Assembly (NCBI GenBank): GCA_016789905.1
Contig: JAEUQC010000138.1
Span: 51,867-115,866 of the forward strand
Source of the DNA: Bryobacterales bacterium
Lineage (GTDB): Bacteria; Acidobacteriota; Terriglobia; Bryobacterales; Bryobacteraceae
DNA length: 64,000 nucleotides
Reading direction: 5' to 3'
Positions 34,392 through 43,509 of the stretch are shown one piece after another. The position numbers were made by a program, and so were the translations under genes. Each line of letters begins with the position of its first letter. Position 1 is the stretch's first letter. A model generated the notes under the pieces. The model saw only the letters and a program-made list of their open reading frames with translations. It did no database searches and was not told the DNA's origin.

Positions 34392-37300
34392 ATGTTTCGT
34401 TGGACACGATTTTCATTGCTATTCGCCGCCTCTCTTCTTGGACAGTCGTTTCAGGGCGGCATTCGCGGACTGGTAACCGATGCGGGCGGCGGCGCTGTGG
34501 CCAGCGCCAAAGTCACGCTGATCGATGAAGGCACCAATGCCAGCCGCGCCACTTTAACCAACGAGGCCGGAGAGTACGTCTTCAATGGCGTAGTGCCGGC
34601 CACCTACACCGTCTCCGCGGAATTGCCCAGCTTCAAGAAGTTTGAACGCAGGGCCGTCTCGCTTGGAACGCAGCAGTTCCTGACCATCGACATGAAGTTG
34701 GAAGTAGGGCAAGTGACCGAAAGCGTGATGGTCACCGAAGAGGTGCCGGTCATTGAAACCGCCAACGCCTCTGCCGGCCAGCTCATCGACCGGCAGAAGC
34801 TCATCGATCTTCCAAATCTCGGCCGTAACCCCTTCATGATGGCGAAGGTGGCGCAAAACGTTGTGGCCGTCGGCAATCCGCGCTTTAACCGGATGCAGGA
34901 CCAGTCTGGCTCTTCGCAAATCTCGCTCGCCGGCGGACCGGTGCGCGGCAATAACTACTTGCTCGATGGCATTCCCATTACCGACTCCGTCAATCGCGCC
35001 GTCATCATTCCCACCCTGGAAGCGGTACAGGAGGTGAAGATTCAGGCCAATACTTACGACGCTGAAATGGGCCGTACCGGCGGCGGGATGTTCAACACTT
35101 TTTTGAAGAGCGGAAGCAACGATCTGCACGGCTCCGGCTTCGGCTACATGCGGCAAACGGAGTGGCTGGCGAACAATTTCTTCAACAACCGCGCCGGTCG
35201 CGGCGTTCCGGCTCAGCCCTTCCGCAACTATGGCGCCTCCATCGGCGGACCCATTTGGATTCCCAAGGTCTACAAGGGCAAGGACAAGACCTTCTTTTGG
35301 CTTAGCGGCGAGGCCTACCGCCAAACCTCTTCCACCTCCACCGAACTCGCCGTGCCCACAGCGCTCGAAGCGCGCGGCGATTTCTCGCGTAGCTTCTTGA
35401 CCGGCGCGTCCGGCCCCGTGCAGTTGATCTACGATCCGCTCACCACCCTGGCCAGCGGCGCGCGCTCTCCGTTTGCGGGCAACGTGATTCCAGGCTCGCG
35501 GCTCAACCCCATTGGCGCCAACATCGCCCGCAACTATCCGGCGCCCACGCGGGAACGCGCGGGATTCGGCACGAATAACTACTCCGCCGCCTCCAGCCAA
35601 TACGACCGCGCCGATCAGTTCACCGCGAAACTCGACCATCAAGTCACCAACTGGTGGCGCGCCTCCGCAAGCTATCTGCACTATGGCTCCCGCGAACCAG
35701 GGGAATGGTGGATGGGTACGACGGCCAGCCCGGGCCAGTGGCTGCTCGCTCGCAAAGTGGACGCCACCGCTGTTTCGAGCATCCTGACCCCAAATGCCAC
35801 CACCGTCGTCACCGTCCGCTACGGATTCAATCGTTTCCCGAATCTCAATTCCACCCGTTCCGCCGGCTTCGATGTCACTACGCTCGGCTTTTCGCCCGCC
35901 TATGCGTCGAAAATTCAGACCACGACTTTCCCGCTCATTGGAATGCAAAACTTCTCGGGCCTGGGAACCACCAACAACAACGCCCAGGTCTTCCACTCCA
36001 AAAATCTGTTAGGGTCGGTGTCCAAGTTCATTGGGCGCCACAGCCTGAAAATGGGCAGCGACTATCGCCGCCTGCACATCGATGGCGTGGAGTACGGCGA
36101 CCCGGCCGGTAATTTCGGCTTCACCGACATTTTCACCCGGGAAACGCCGCTTCGCGCCACCGCCGGCAGCGGCAGCGATCTGGCCAGCCTCCTGCTCGGC
36201 TTCCCCAATTCCGGTACGTTCCTGCAGGCCACCAAGATGTTTCAGTTCGTGGATTATTACGGCTTCTATTTCCACGACGACTTCCGTTTCAACAGCAAGT
36301 TGACGCTCAACTTCGGTCTTCGCTACGAGTACGAAACCGGTCTGAAGGCGGCGGACAACACGCTGATCACTGGCTTCAGTCAAACCATCAACAGCCCCAT
36401 CACTGTTACCTCTCCCGTCTCCGGATTCACGCCGAAAGGCGGGTTGCTCTACGCGGGCAAGGACGGTGGCCGCACCATGACCGGCAACCTGAACAAGAAC
36501 AAATTCGCGCCTCGCGCTGGATTCGCCTACCAGTTGAATTCCAAGACCACCATTCGCGGCGGTTTCGGCATGTTTTGGGCTCCCATCCCGTATGGGTTTC
36601 AGAATACGCTGGGCTACTCGCAGACGACGGCTTATCTCTCCTCCGTTGACGGCGGCTTCACCCCGGCCGGGTCCCTCTCCAATCCGTTCCCGAATGGAGT
36701 TCTCACGCCTGTCGGAAACGCGAATGGCTTATTGGCCGGCATTGGCCAGGCTGTCGGGTTCATAGACCAGAATCACCGCGCTCCGCGGATTCATCAGTTC
36801 AGTTTCGACATCCAGCGCCAACTGCCCTGGGGTCTCGCGCTCGCGGCCGGCTACGTGGGCAGCCGTTCCTACGATCTGGTTCTTGGCGCCGGCGGACTGA
36901 ACATCAATCAGTTGGATCCGAAGTACTTCGCCGAAGGCTCCGCCGCCCTCAACGCCAGTGTCGCCAACCCCTACTACGTCGCCGGCGGGCCCGGTTTCAT
37001 TGGCGGCCGCACCATGACGCGGGAACAGTTTCTGCGCCCGTTCAATCAGTTCGGGAACGTCACGCTCTCCAACAGCGATTACAACCGCTCGCTCTATGAC
37101 TCCTTCGGCGCCAAGGTGCAGAAACGGATGGCGAACGGGCTCAGCCTGTTGGCCAACTGGACCTGGTCCCGGAATCTCGATGCCACCATCGGCGGCGCCG
37201 GCACCTTCTTCAACGGGCTGGGGGCCATCCAGAATGTCTACGACCTTGGCGCCGAATACTCGCTTTCCAGCGTTCACTCTCCCCATCGGTTCTCCAGCGC

Positions 37301-37835
37301 CTTCACCTACGAAATGCCGTTTGGCAAAGGCAGGAAGTGGGCGGGCAACAATGTCGCGGCGGACCTCATCGTTGGCGGCTGGGCGGTCAATGGCATCGTG
37401 ACGTACCAGACCGGCTATCCGCTGGCGATTACACAGTCGTCGAATAACAACGCGGCCTTCGGTGGCGGCGGCCAGCGCCCGAACGCAACCGGTGTGTCTC
37501 CCTCCATCGGCGGTGGGCTCATGAGCCGCATCGACGGTTACATCAATCGCGCCGCGTTCACGGAAGTGCCCAAATACCAGTTTGGCAATCTCTCCCGCAC
37601 CATTGGCCTGCGCGGCCCTGGCATTTCGGAATGGAACATGAGCCTGTTCAAAACCTTCTCGGTCACCGAACGCATCAAGGCCCAGTTCCGCGCCGAAGCG
37701 CTCAATGCGTTCAACACGCCCCAGTTTCGCTCTCCGAATCTGGCCTTCGGTGTCAGCAACTCCAATTTCGGCCGCATCACCGAGCAGGCCAATTTCTCTC
37801 GCATGATTCAGCTTGGCGTTCGATTCTTCTTCTAA
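34392..37835 (+). CDS. Oar-like TonB-dependent receptor with carboxypeptidase-regulatory domain
   Basis: From the ATG at 34392 the product is 1147 residues with a signal peptide (MFRWTRFSLLFAASLLGQ). The ATG at 34293 would add 33 residues ahead of the signal peptide and is rejected. A CarboxypepD_reg-like domain spans about 20-105 (GGIRGLVTDAGGGAVASAKVTLIDEGTNASRATLTNEAGEYVFNGVVPATYTVSAE). A plug region follows with LPNLGRNPFMMAKVAQNVV and VRGNNYLLDGIPITDS, then the C-terminal barrel ends RMIQLGVRFFF. Compared with the receptor at 15630 the sequence is clearly paralogous but divergent. Its plus strand is C-rich, where the other is G-rich. Substrate is unknown; the downstream Tat-exported aminotransferase may belong with it. 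Confidence 0.88.
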   Translation: MFRWTRFSLLFAASLLGQSFQGGIRGLVTDAGGGAVASAKVTLIDEGTNASRATLTNEAGEYVFNGVVPATYTVSAELPSFKKFERRAVSLGTQQFLTIDMKLEVGQVTESVMVTEEVPVIETANASAGQLIDRQKLIDLPNLGRNPFMMAKVAQNVVAVGNPRFNRMQDQSGSSQISLAGGPVRGNNYLLDGIPITDSVNRAVIIPTLEAVQEVKIQANTYDAEMGRTGGGMFNTFLKSGSNDLHGSGFGYMRQTEWLANNFFNNRAGRGVPAQPFRNYGASIGGPIWIPKVYKGKDKTFFWLSGEAYRQTSSTSTELAVPTALEARGDFSRSFLTGASGPVQLIYDPLTTLASGARSPFAGNVIPGSRLNPIGANIARNYPAPTRERAGFGTNNYSAASSQYDRADQFTAKLDHQVTNWWRASASYLHYGSREPGEWWMGTTASPGQWLLARKVDATAVSSILTPNATTVVTVRYGFNRFPNLNSTRSAGFDVTTLGFSPAYASKIQTTTFPLIGMQNFSGLGTTNNNAQVFHSKNLLGSVSKFIGRHSLKMGSDYRRLHIDGVEYGDPAGNFGFTDIFTRETPLRATAGSGSDLASLLLGFPNSGTFLQATKMFQFVDYYGFYFHDDFRFNSKLTLNFGLRYEYETGLKAADNTLITGFSQTINSPITVTSPVSGFTPKGGLLYAGKDGGRTMTGNLNKNKFAPRAGFAYQLNSKTTIRGGFGMFWAPIPYGFQNTLGYSQTTAYLSSVDGGFTPAGSLSNPFPNGVLTPVGNANGLLAGIGQAVGFIDQNHRAPRIHQFSFDIQRQLPWGLALAAGYVGSRSYDLVLGAGGLNINQLDPKYFAEGSAALNASVANPYYVAGGPGFIGGRTMTREQFLRPFNQFGNVTLSNSDYNRSLYDSFGAKVQKRMANGLSLLANWTWSRNLDATIGGAGTFFNGLGAIQNVYDLGAEYSLSSVHSPHRFSSAFTYEMPFGKGRKWAGNNVAADLIVGGWAVNGIVTYQTGYPLAITQSSNNNAAFGGGGQRPNATGVSPSIGGGLMSRIDGYINRAAFTEVPKYQFGNLSRTIGLRGPGISEWNMSLFKTFSVTERIKAQFRAEALNAFNTPQFRSPNLAFGVSNSNFGRITEQANFSRMIQLGVRFFF

Positions 37836-37882
37836 ACCAGGCTTTGCATAAACCCCCTTTAGCGCATCTCGAAAGGATGAGT

Positions 37883-39010
37883 ATGACTTCCACTGGATTG
37901 CAGTCTGAGTTTTCGCGGCGCTCCCTGGGGCGCCGCGCCCTAAGCCTTCTGGGCGCGGGCGCCGCCCTCCCCTTCTATAACGAGCCAGCTTTGGCCCAGT
38001 TGTCGATGATCGGGCCTCTGCCGCCGGACGCTGTGAAGATCAACGCGAATGAAAATCCCCTTGGGCCCTGCGCGGAAGCCGCGGAGGCCATCTATAGCGT
38101 CGTCAAAAAGGGCGGCCGTTACATGTATGAGGAGACGTTCAGCTTCTCCCGTACTCTTGCTGAGCAGGAAGGATTGAAGCCAAATTATGTGATGCCGTTC
38201 CCGGGTTCCAGCGATCCGCTTCACCGGGCCGTGCTCGCCTACACCTCGCCGGACAAGCCCTTCATCATGGGAGACCCGGGTTATGAGGCCGGCCAGCGCG
38301 CCGCGCAGTTCATCGGCTCCAAAGTCATCCGCGTTCCGCTCAATAGCAAATTTGAACACGACGTGAAGGCCATGGTGGCGGCCTCCCCGAATGCCGGCGT
38401 CATCTACATCTGCAATCCCAATAACCCCACCGGTACCATCACCCCGCGCGCCGATATCGAGTGGGTGCTGGCCAATAAACCCAAGGGCTCCATTCTTCTT
38501 CTGGATGAAGCCTACATCCACTTGAGCACCGAAACGTTCGGTACCGATCTTGTCGCCAAGGATAGAGACCTGATTGTGTTGCGAACCTTCTCCAAGCTCT
38601 ACGGCATGGCTGGTCTGCGCGCGGGCGCGGCCATCGGACGGCCCGATTTGCTGGCGAAACTCTCCAGTTATGGCGCCGGCGCCCTGCCGTTAACCGGCAT
38701 GGTCGGCGCGGCCGCAAGCCTGAAGTCGCCGAACCTTGTGGCGGACCGCCGCAAAATCATCGGCGACACACGCAACGACGTTTTCGATTTCCTTCACAAA
38801 CACAATGCCCGGTTCGTCCCTTCGGTCTCCAACAAGTTTATGGTGCAGTGGGACAAGCCGGGAGGGGAGATGGTGAAGGCATTCGCGGCGGAGAAGATCT
38901 TCATCGGCCGCGTCTGGCCTGCTTGGCCCAATCATGCCCGTGTTTCCATTGGAACGCCCGATGAGATGGCCAAGTTCAAAACCGCCTACAAGAAGATCTT
39001 CGGGGTCTAA
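37883..39010 (+). CDS. Tat-exported HisC-like PLP aminotransferase
   Basis: The ATG at 37883 is chosen because AAAGGA sits five bases before it; an in-frame ATG at 37877 overlaps that site. The 375-residue product has a twin-arginine signal (SRRSLGRRALSLLGAGAALPF) followed by a class I/II aminotransferase: INANENPLGPC, YICNPNNPTGTITP, LLLDEAYIHLS, and the PLP lysine in RTFSKLYGMAGLRAG. It resembles histidinol-phosphate aminotransferases, but export makes a histidine role unlikely. Tat-exported HisC-like proteins are known in Acidobacteriota with no firm function. No other his gene is nearby. The SulP gene starts four bases after the stop. Confidence 0.82.
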   Translation: MTSTGLQSEFSRRSLGRRALSLLGAGAALPFYNEPALAQLSMIGPLPPDAVKINANENPLGPCAEAAEAIYSVVKKGGRYMYEETFSFSRTLAEQEGLKPNYVMPFPGSSDPLHRAVLAYTSPDKPFIMGDPGYEAGQRAAQFIGSKVIRVPLNSKFEHDVKAMVAASPNAGVIYICNPNNPTGTITPRADIEWVLANKPKGSILLLDEAYIHLSTETFGTDLVAKDRDLIVLRTFSKLYGMAGLRAGAAIGRPDLLAKLSSYGAGALPLTGMVGAAASLKSPNLVADRRKIIGDTRNDVFDFLHKHNARFVPSVSNKFMVQWDKPGGEMVKAFAAEKIFIGRVWPAWPNHARVSIGTPDEMAKFKTAYKKIFGV

Positions 39011-39014
39011 CAAC

Positions 39015-40361
39015 GTGTCAACGCCAGTTTCCATCTCCAAGTCCAAGGCGCCTGTCGCTCCGGCGCCTTGGCAGGACTGGCGCCCTCCGCAATACTCTCT
39101 TGCCATTCTGCGGGGCGATCTCATGGGAGGGCTGGTCGCGGCACTCATCGCGCTTCCCTACGGCCTCGCCATGGCGTCCTTAATGGGCGTGCCGCCCACC
39201 ATGGGGCTGATGACGTCGATACTGACAGCGCCCGTCACCGCCCTGCTCGGCCGCAACCCAGTCTTGATTGGCGGCACTTCCACCGTCACGGTTCCCTTCC
39301 TGGCCGCCGCCGTCGCTTCCTATGGCCCAGGCGGCGCCGCGAAGATCACCATTGTCGCGGCCGTGTTCCTCATGGTCTTCTGTGTGCTCCGTTTGGGCGG
39401 CTTCTTGGCCGCCGTGCCCAGGCCCGTGGTCTCCGGTTTCTCCTGCGGCATCGGCGCCATGATGATCATCTCGCAGTTGAAGTCTCTCTTCGGTTTGAAG
39501 ATAGCCGCCGGTGGCACCATGCTGGAGCAACTTCTGCGCGCGCTTGGCGCCCTCCCCGCGCTCAACTGGCAGGTTACCGCCATCGGCAGCGTCAGTATTC
39601 TCGGCGCCGCGTTCGCCGGCCGTGTTTGGCCATCGGCGCCGTCTCCCATGGTCGGAATCACTCTTGCCGTCGCCGCCGGTTCCCTCTTCGGCTGGCACGA
39701 TAAAGAAGTGGGGTCGTTAGCCCTCGCGCCACCGCCCCTGGCTGGCTTCGTTTGGACGCCTTCCGACGTTTTGCAGGTGCTGCCAAGCGCTCTCGGTCTC
39801 GCCATTGTCACCTCGGTCAATCTGCTCATCACCTCACGCGTCGTGGAACACTTCCGCGGCCGCCGCGCAGGACTGAAGCGGGCCGATGCGGACCGCGAGC
39901 TAGGCGCCTACGGCATTGCCAATCTCTTTGGCGGCCTGTTCGGCGCTCCCTTCAGCGTTGGCATCCCCGCCCGCAGCCTCGCCAATGTCAGGTGCGGCGG
40001 TTCCACGCGGATGTCGAACGTCTTCCACGCCGTCTTTGTGCTTCTTTTCATGACCGTCCTTGCCGGGGCAGTGGCCCATATTCCCATATCGGCGCTAGCG
40101 GGAATCACCGCCTGGATGGGCTTTTGCCTCCTGGAATGGAGCACCTGGAGCCGTCTGGCGCTCATGCGCCGCACCGACGCGGCGGCGTTTCTCCTTACCG
40201 CCGCCAGCGTCCTGGTTGTCAACGCCGCGCTCTCCGTCGCTATTGGCTGCGCGGCGTACGGCGTCCGCTGGTTGGTGGAGCGAGTGCGGGCGGCAAGGCT
40301 CGTCCATCCGTCTGCAGCCGTTCCGCAAAGGCGCGAACCGCCTGTGGCAGCGTCTGGCTGA
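39015..40361 (+). CDS. SulP-family inorganic anion transporter lacking STAS
   Basis: The start is the GTG at 39015, four bases after the aminotransferase stop; upstream in-frame residues belong to that gene. The 448-residue protein has about ten to twelve membrane helices. SulP/xanthine-uracil-permease-type signatures include GDLMGGLVAALIALPYGLAMASLMGVPPTMGLMTSI, GRNPVLIGGTSTVTVPFLAA and ANLFGGLFGAPFSVGIPARSLANVRCGGSTRMSNVFHAVFVL. Such transporters move sulfate, bicarbonate or similar anions. The usual C-terminal STAS domain is absent; the protein ends soon after the last helix with a short Arg- and Pro-rich tail. Its last 122 bases overlap the 3' end of the convergent peptidase gene. Confidence 0.85.
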   Translation: MSTPVSISKSKAPVAPAPWQDWRPPQYSLAILRGDLMGGLVAALIALPYGLAMASLMGVPPTMGLMTSILTAPVTALLGRNPVLIGGTSTVTVPFLAAAVASYGPGGAAKITIVAAVFLMVFCVLRLGGFLAAVPRPVVSGFSCGIGAMMIISQLKSLFGLKIAAGGTMLEQLLRALGALPALNWQVTAIGSVSILGAAFAGRVWPSAPSPMVGITLAVAAGSLFGWHDKEVGSLALAPPPLAGFVWTPSDVLQVLPSALGLAIVTSVNLLITSRVVEHFRGRRAGLKRADADRELGAYGIANLFGGLFGAPFSVGIPARSLANVRCGGSTRMSNVFHAVFVLLFMTVLAGAVAHIPISALAGITAWMGFCLLEWSTWSRLALMRRTDAAAFLLTAASVLVVNAALSVAIGCAAYGVRWLVERVRAARLVHPSAAVPQRREPPVAASG

Positions 40362-41202
40362 AGTGCTCCTGAAAGGACTCCCTCCACATTTCCGGGTGCC
40401 GCGCGACGGCGTGAACAAACCGCCAATAGGCTTCCCCGTGCCGGCCGGCTAAAAATGCGTTGAAATGGCGCCAGCAGACGTAGCCGAACCGAATGTCGAA
40501 TGGCCCATCCAGCCTTCCGCGAAGGTCGGGGTCTATGTAGGCTTCCACGTCTCTCCGCGGCGCCAGCCGGAAAAACTCTTCGTCCGTTATGTAAGCACGT
40601 TGGTTGCCGAACCAAACCGCCAGTCCCTCCGCCAGCCACGGCACTTCCACGATTTTCATCGCTCCAAACACTGTCTGGTTCTGGTGGATGACGGCGTGGG
40701 AAAGCTCGTGGCGGACGAACTCTACGGGATCCAATCCGCGCTCGGATATGGTTGGCATAAGGTAAATGGTGCGGCCCGTCGCCAGTGTGATGGCGCCGAT
40801 GCCCCGCCGTGCCAGGCGTGGCAGCACGCGATAGGCCGCTGGCCAGTCCGGCAGCAATATCACGGTGATCGGTCTGGCGGCCGCCAGACGATGAAACGTC
40901 TCCGCCTCCTCCAGCAGTGCGTCGGGGTTCCTCAGCGCCTCGGGAAGACTGGTGCCAGTCGGATAAACGATACTTACCCGCCTACTGTGGAGTGCGGCAT
41001 AACCGGGCCGCACCGGCGACCACGGCAATAGAGGCCCGTACCCAAAGGACCAGATCGCCAGCGCCGCCGCCGTCAGCGTCAGTGTGCGTCGAATTCCGGC
41101 TCGCCGGAATCCTGCGAACTTGGCGCGCGGGATCTGAGGCTTCAATTCCTCATTCCCCGCGTCGCCATCAGGCGCCATTTCTCCGGAAGCAGGGCCGGAC
41201 AT
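40240..41202 (-). CDS. Membrane-anchored gluzincin-like peptidase (peptidase-MA-like)
   Basis: This 320-residue protein has a single transmembrane helix at about 39-56 (TLTLTAAALAIWSFGYGPL) and an extracytoplasmic domain with H165-E166-L-S-H169 and a downstream E192 in WLAEGLAVWFG. That spacing is the HExxH...E arrangement of gluzincins, often annotated as peptidase MA family. The substrate is unknown. AGGAGG lies almost directly against the ATG at 41202, so the ATG at residue 9 is an alternative start. The 3' 122 bases overlap the end of the SulP transporter tail-to-tail, with both frames coding plausibly for Pro/Arg-rich ends. Confidence 0.65.
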   Translation of the reverse strand: MSGPASGEMAPDGDAGNEELKPQIPRAKFAGFRRAGIRRTLTLTAAALAIWSFGYGPLLPWSPVRPGYAALHSRRVSIVYPTGTSLPEALRNPDALLEEAETFHRLAAARPITVILLPDWPAAYRVLPRLARRGIGAITLATGRTIYLMPTISERGLDPVEFVRHELSHAVIHQNQTVFGAMKIVEVPWLAEGLAVWFGNQRAYITDEEFFRLAPRRDVEAYIDPDLRGRLDGPFDIRFGYVCWRHFNAFLAGRHGEAYWRFVHAVARHPEMWRESFQEHFSQTLPQAVRAFAERLQTDGRALPPALAPPTSGRRTPRSQ

Positions 41203-41255
41203 CCCTCCTAGCTTCGCACCAAACGCGTTCCGCGTCGCATGGGCGCCCCGCCCTG

Positions 41256-42326
41256 CTACAACCGAAACGACTCTACGATTGCGGAGAGTTCGCCCGACAT
41301 CTTGTCCAGTTGCTCCGACGCCCGCTTTGCATTCGCCGCTGCCTCGGTTGTGCTTCCAGCCGCTGTCGCTACTTGCGTAATGTTGCTGCTGATCTCTTTC
41401 GATCCGACAACAACTTCTTCCATGCTCCGGTTGATGTCATTGGTCGTCGCCGTCTGCTCTTCCACGGCCGCGGCGATGGTAGTCGTAATGTGGCTGATCT
41501 CTTCGATTACCTTCGATACCTCCTCGATCGCCGCTACTGCTCCCTTGGAATCCGACCGAATCGCGCCGATTCGCGTCTCAATCTCTTCCGTCGCTCTTGC
41601 CGTCTGTTCCGCCAGCGCCTTCACTTCGTGCGCCACCACCGCGAACCCTTTTCCGGCTTCCCCGGCGCGTGCCGCTTCAATCGTTGCGTTCAGCGCCAGC
41701 AGGTTCGTCTGTTCCGCGATGGAATTAATCAATTGCACAACCTTGCCCACCTCGCCCGATGAGCTCTCCAGCTTTTCCATAATTCGATTTGTGTTCAGTG
41801 CCGACTGAACAGCCACTTGCGCGATTCGCGACGCCTGCGCGGTGTTCCGGGAGATCTCCTGAATGGACGACATCATCTCGGTTGACGCGGACGCCAGCAC
41901 CTGAATGGTGGTCGCAATCTCTTCACTCGCCGCGCTCACCACATTCGCTTGCGTCGATGTTGCATCGGCGGTTGTCGACATCTGCCGGCTCAATCCGCCA
42001 ATCTCCGTGCCCGAATCGCCTACCCCAATGCTCTGCGTCCGGATCGATCGAATCGCTTCGCTCATTCGGTCCACCATGCAGTTGAAGGCCGTGGACAAGC
42101 GCGCCACTTCGTCCTCCCCGGTCACCTGCACCTTGCGGCTCAGGTCTCCTTTTCCCACTGCCTCAATCACTCGCACCGCTTCGACAAGTGGCGCCGATAC
42201 GTTGTTCGCCAGTAGTACCGCTATGCCAATGCAAAGCAGCGCGATCACCAGTCCCAGCCCTCCAATGAACCAGCCGAGTTCGGATGCCGCCGCCGAGGCC
42301 TCCGCCGATTCCTGACTTATCAACAC
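41256..42326 (-). pseudogene. Methyl-accepting chemotaxis protein, 5'-truncated remnant
   Basis: The open part encodes about 356 residues. A transmembrane helix (LGWFIGGLGLVIALLCIGIAVLLA) is followed by HAMP (NNVSAPLVEAVRVIEAVGKGDLSRKVQV) and a complete signalling domain with the conserved hairpin tip IAEQTNLLALNATIEAARAGEAGKGFAVVAHEVKALAEQT. The first transmembrane helix and the periplasmic ligand domain are missing. Directly upstream in the same direction is truncated cheA in a different frame. The natural reading is that a deletion removed the cheA 3' end, probably cheW, and the receptor 5' end. An internal GTG at 42326 could still start a receptor fragment. Confidence 0.75.
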
Positions 42327-42365
42327 ACCGCGGCGAGTTGGACGAAAGCACCGGGGTGATCGTCA

Positions 42366-43448
42366 GAATTCCCTTTTCCACCGCCTTCGCCCGCAGTACT
42401 GCGGGGTTGATTCCGCGCCCGTCGTCTTCCACTTCCATCACCACCTGGCTGCCCTCGTGGTAAGCCCGTAGCGACACCAGCCCTTGCGCCTGTTTCCCAT
42501 TGGCAACCCGGACCTCCGTCGTCTCCAGCCCGTGATCGCACGAGTTCCGCAATATATGAGTCAACGGGTCCTTTACCGCTTCCAGAATCGTACGATCCAT
42601 CTCCGTGTTGTCGCCGTCCGTCGCCAGCCGTATTTCCTTCTTCAGCAACGATGCGGTGTCCCTCACCAACCTCGGAAGTTTGTTCCAGATTGTGCCCACC
42701 GGCTGCATCCGGCTGCGCATCACCCCTTCTTGCAATTCTGTCGTAATCAGGTTCAGCCGGTGCGCAACCGCCTTGTCGTCTCCGCCACCGCTCACGCCGT
42801 TCTGCAATACCTGGTTGCGGACCAACACCAACTCTCCCACTAGGTTGATCAAGCGGTCCACCAACCTTGTATCTACCCGGATCGTTGGGTCGGAGACAGA
42901 TCCGGCTTTAACTGGGGTGGGCGTCGCGCCCTCCTCCTCCGCTGCCGCCGCGGCCGGTGGCCCTGGTTTTATGATCGTGGCGGCCGGTGCCTCCGGGGTA
43001 CCCGCGCTATCCTTCGCCAGGGCGGCTTCCAGCTTCAGCAGCAGAGCGGTGGGTGCCACATCGCTCTCAGGTCCAGCCGCTCCAATCTCCGCCAGTTCCT
43101 GCTGTACGGAGTCGAGTGTTTCCAGGATTAGCGTCGCCATTCCAGCATTGAACTGCCGCTTTCCGTCTCGCAACTCCCCAGCAGATTCTCAGCCTGATGC
43201 GTGATCGCCTCCAACTTCCCGAATCCCAGGAATCCGCACGTCCCTTTTACCGTGTGGAATGACCAGAAAATGCTCTCCAGCATCTGCCCGTCTCCAGGGC
43301 GCTCCTCCGGCTCGAGAATCTCCTGTTCTACTCGCGAAAGGTTCTCAGCGCTTTCAATAAGAAAGTCTTGTATGATTTCCTGGTCCTCCGTCTTGGCGGA
43401 TTCTCTTCCCGTGCTTATCGTCGTATTCCCTTGAACTCTGAGGAACAT
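42366..43448 (-). pseudogene. cheA: cheA histidine kinase, frameshifted and 3'-truncated
   Basis: The first fragment (43448 down to about 43165) encodes an Hpt domain with the phosphorylated His in FHTVKGTCGFLGFGKLEAITHQAENLL. The frame then shifts near 43165: a run GGGG before AGTTGCGAGACGG would restore LLGELRDGK if it had one more G. The second fragment continues as MATLILETLDSVQQELAEI, then the dimerisation domain (RVDTRLVDRLINLVGELVLVRNQ) and half the HATPase domain (HILRNSCDHGLE, VEDDGRGIN). Homology ends after VEKGIL at about 42366. The second G-box, the P5/CheW-like domain and the stop are gone. It cannot make a working kinase. Confidence 0.8.
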
Positions 43449-43495
43449 TTTTCCGGGCCTTGCCGCCTCACCTCATAACCCCTAGGCTATTGCGG

Positions 43496-43501
43496 TAGAA
43501 T
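43496..43501 (+). promoter_or_regulatory. -10-like element of the third DUF1549/DUF1501 pair
   Basis: TAGAAT ends eight bases before the GTG at 43510, in the 61-base divergent gap from the cheA remnant. No ribosome-binding site is present, again suggesting a leaderless transcript. Confidence 0.4.
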
Positions 43502-43509
43502 CTGCCAGT

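Noticed and set aside
34554..35996. 480-codon antisense frame in the second TonB receptor
   Set aside because: The Gly/Arg-rich composition and lack of any motif mark it as a shadow of the real gene.
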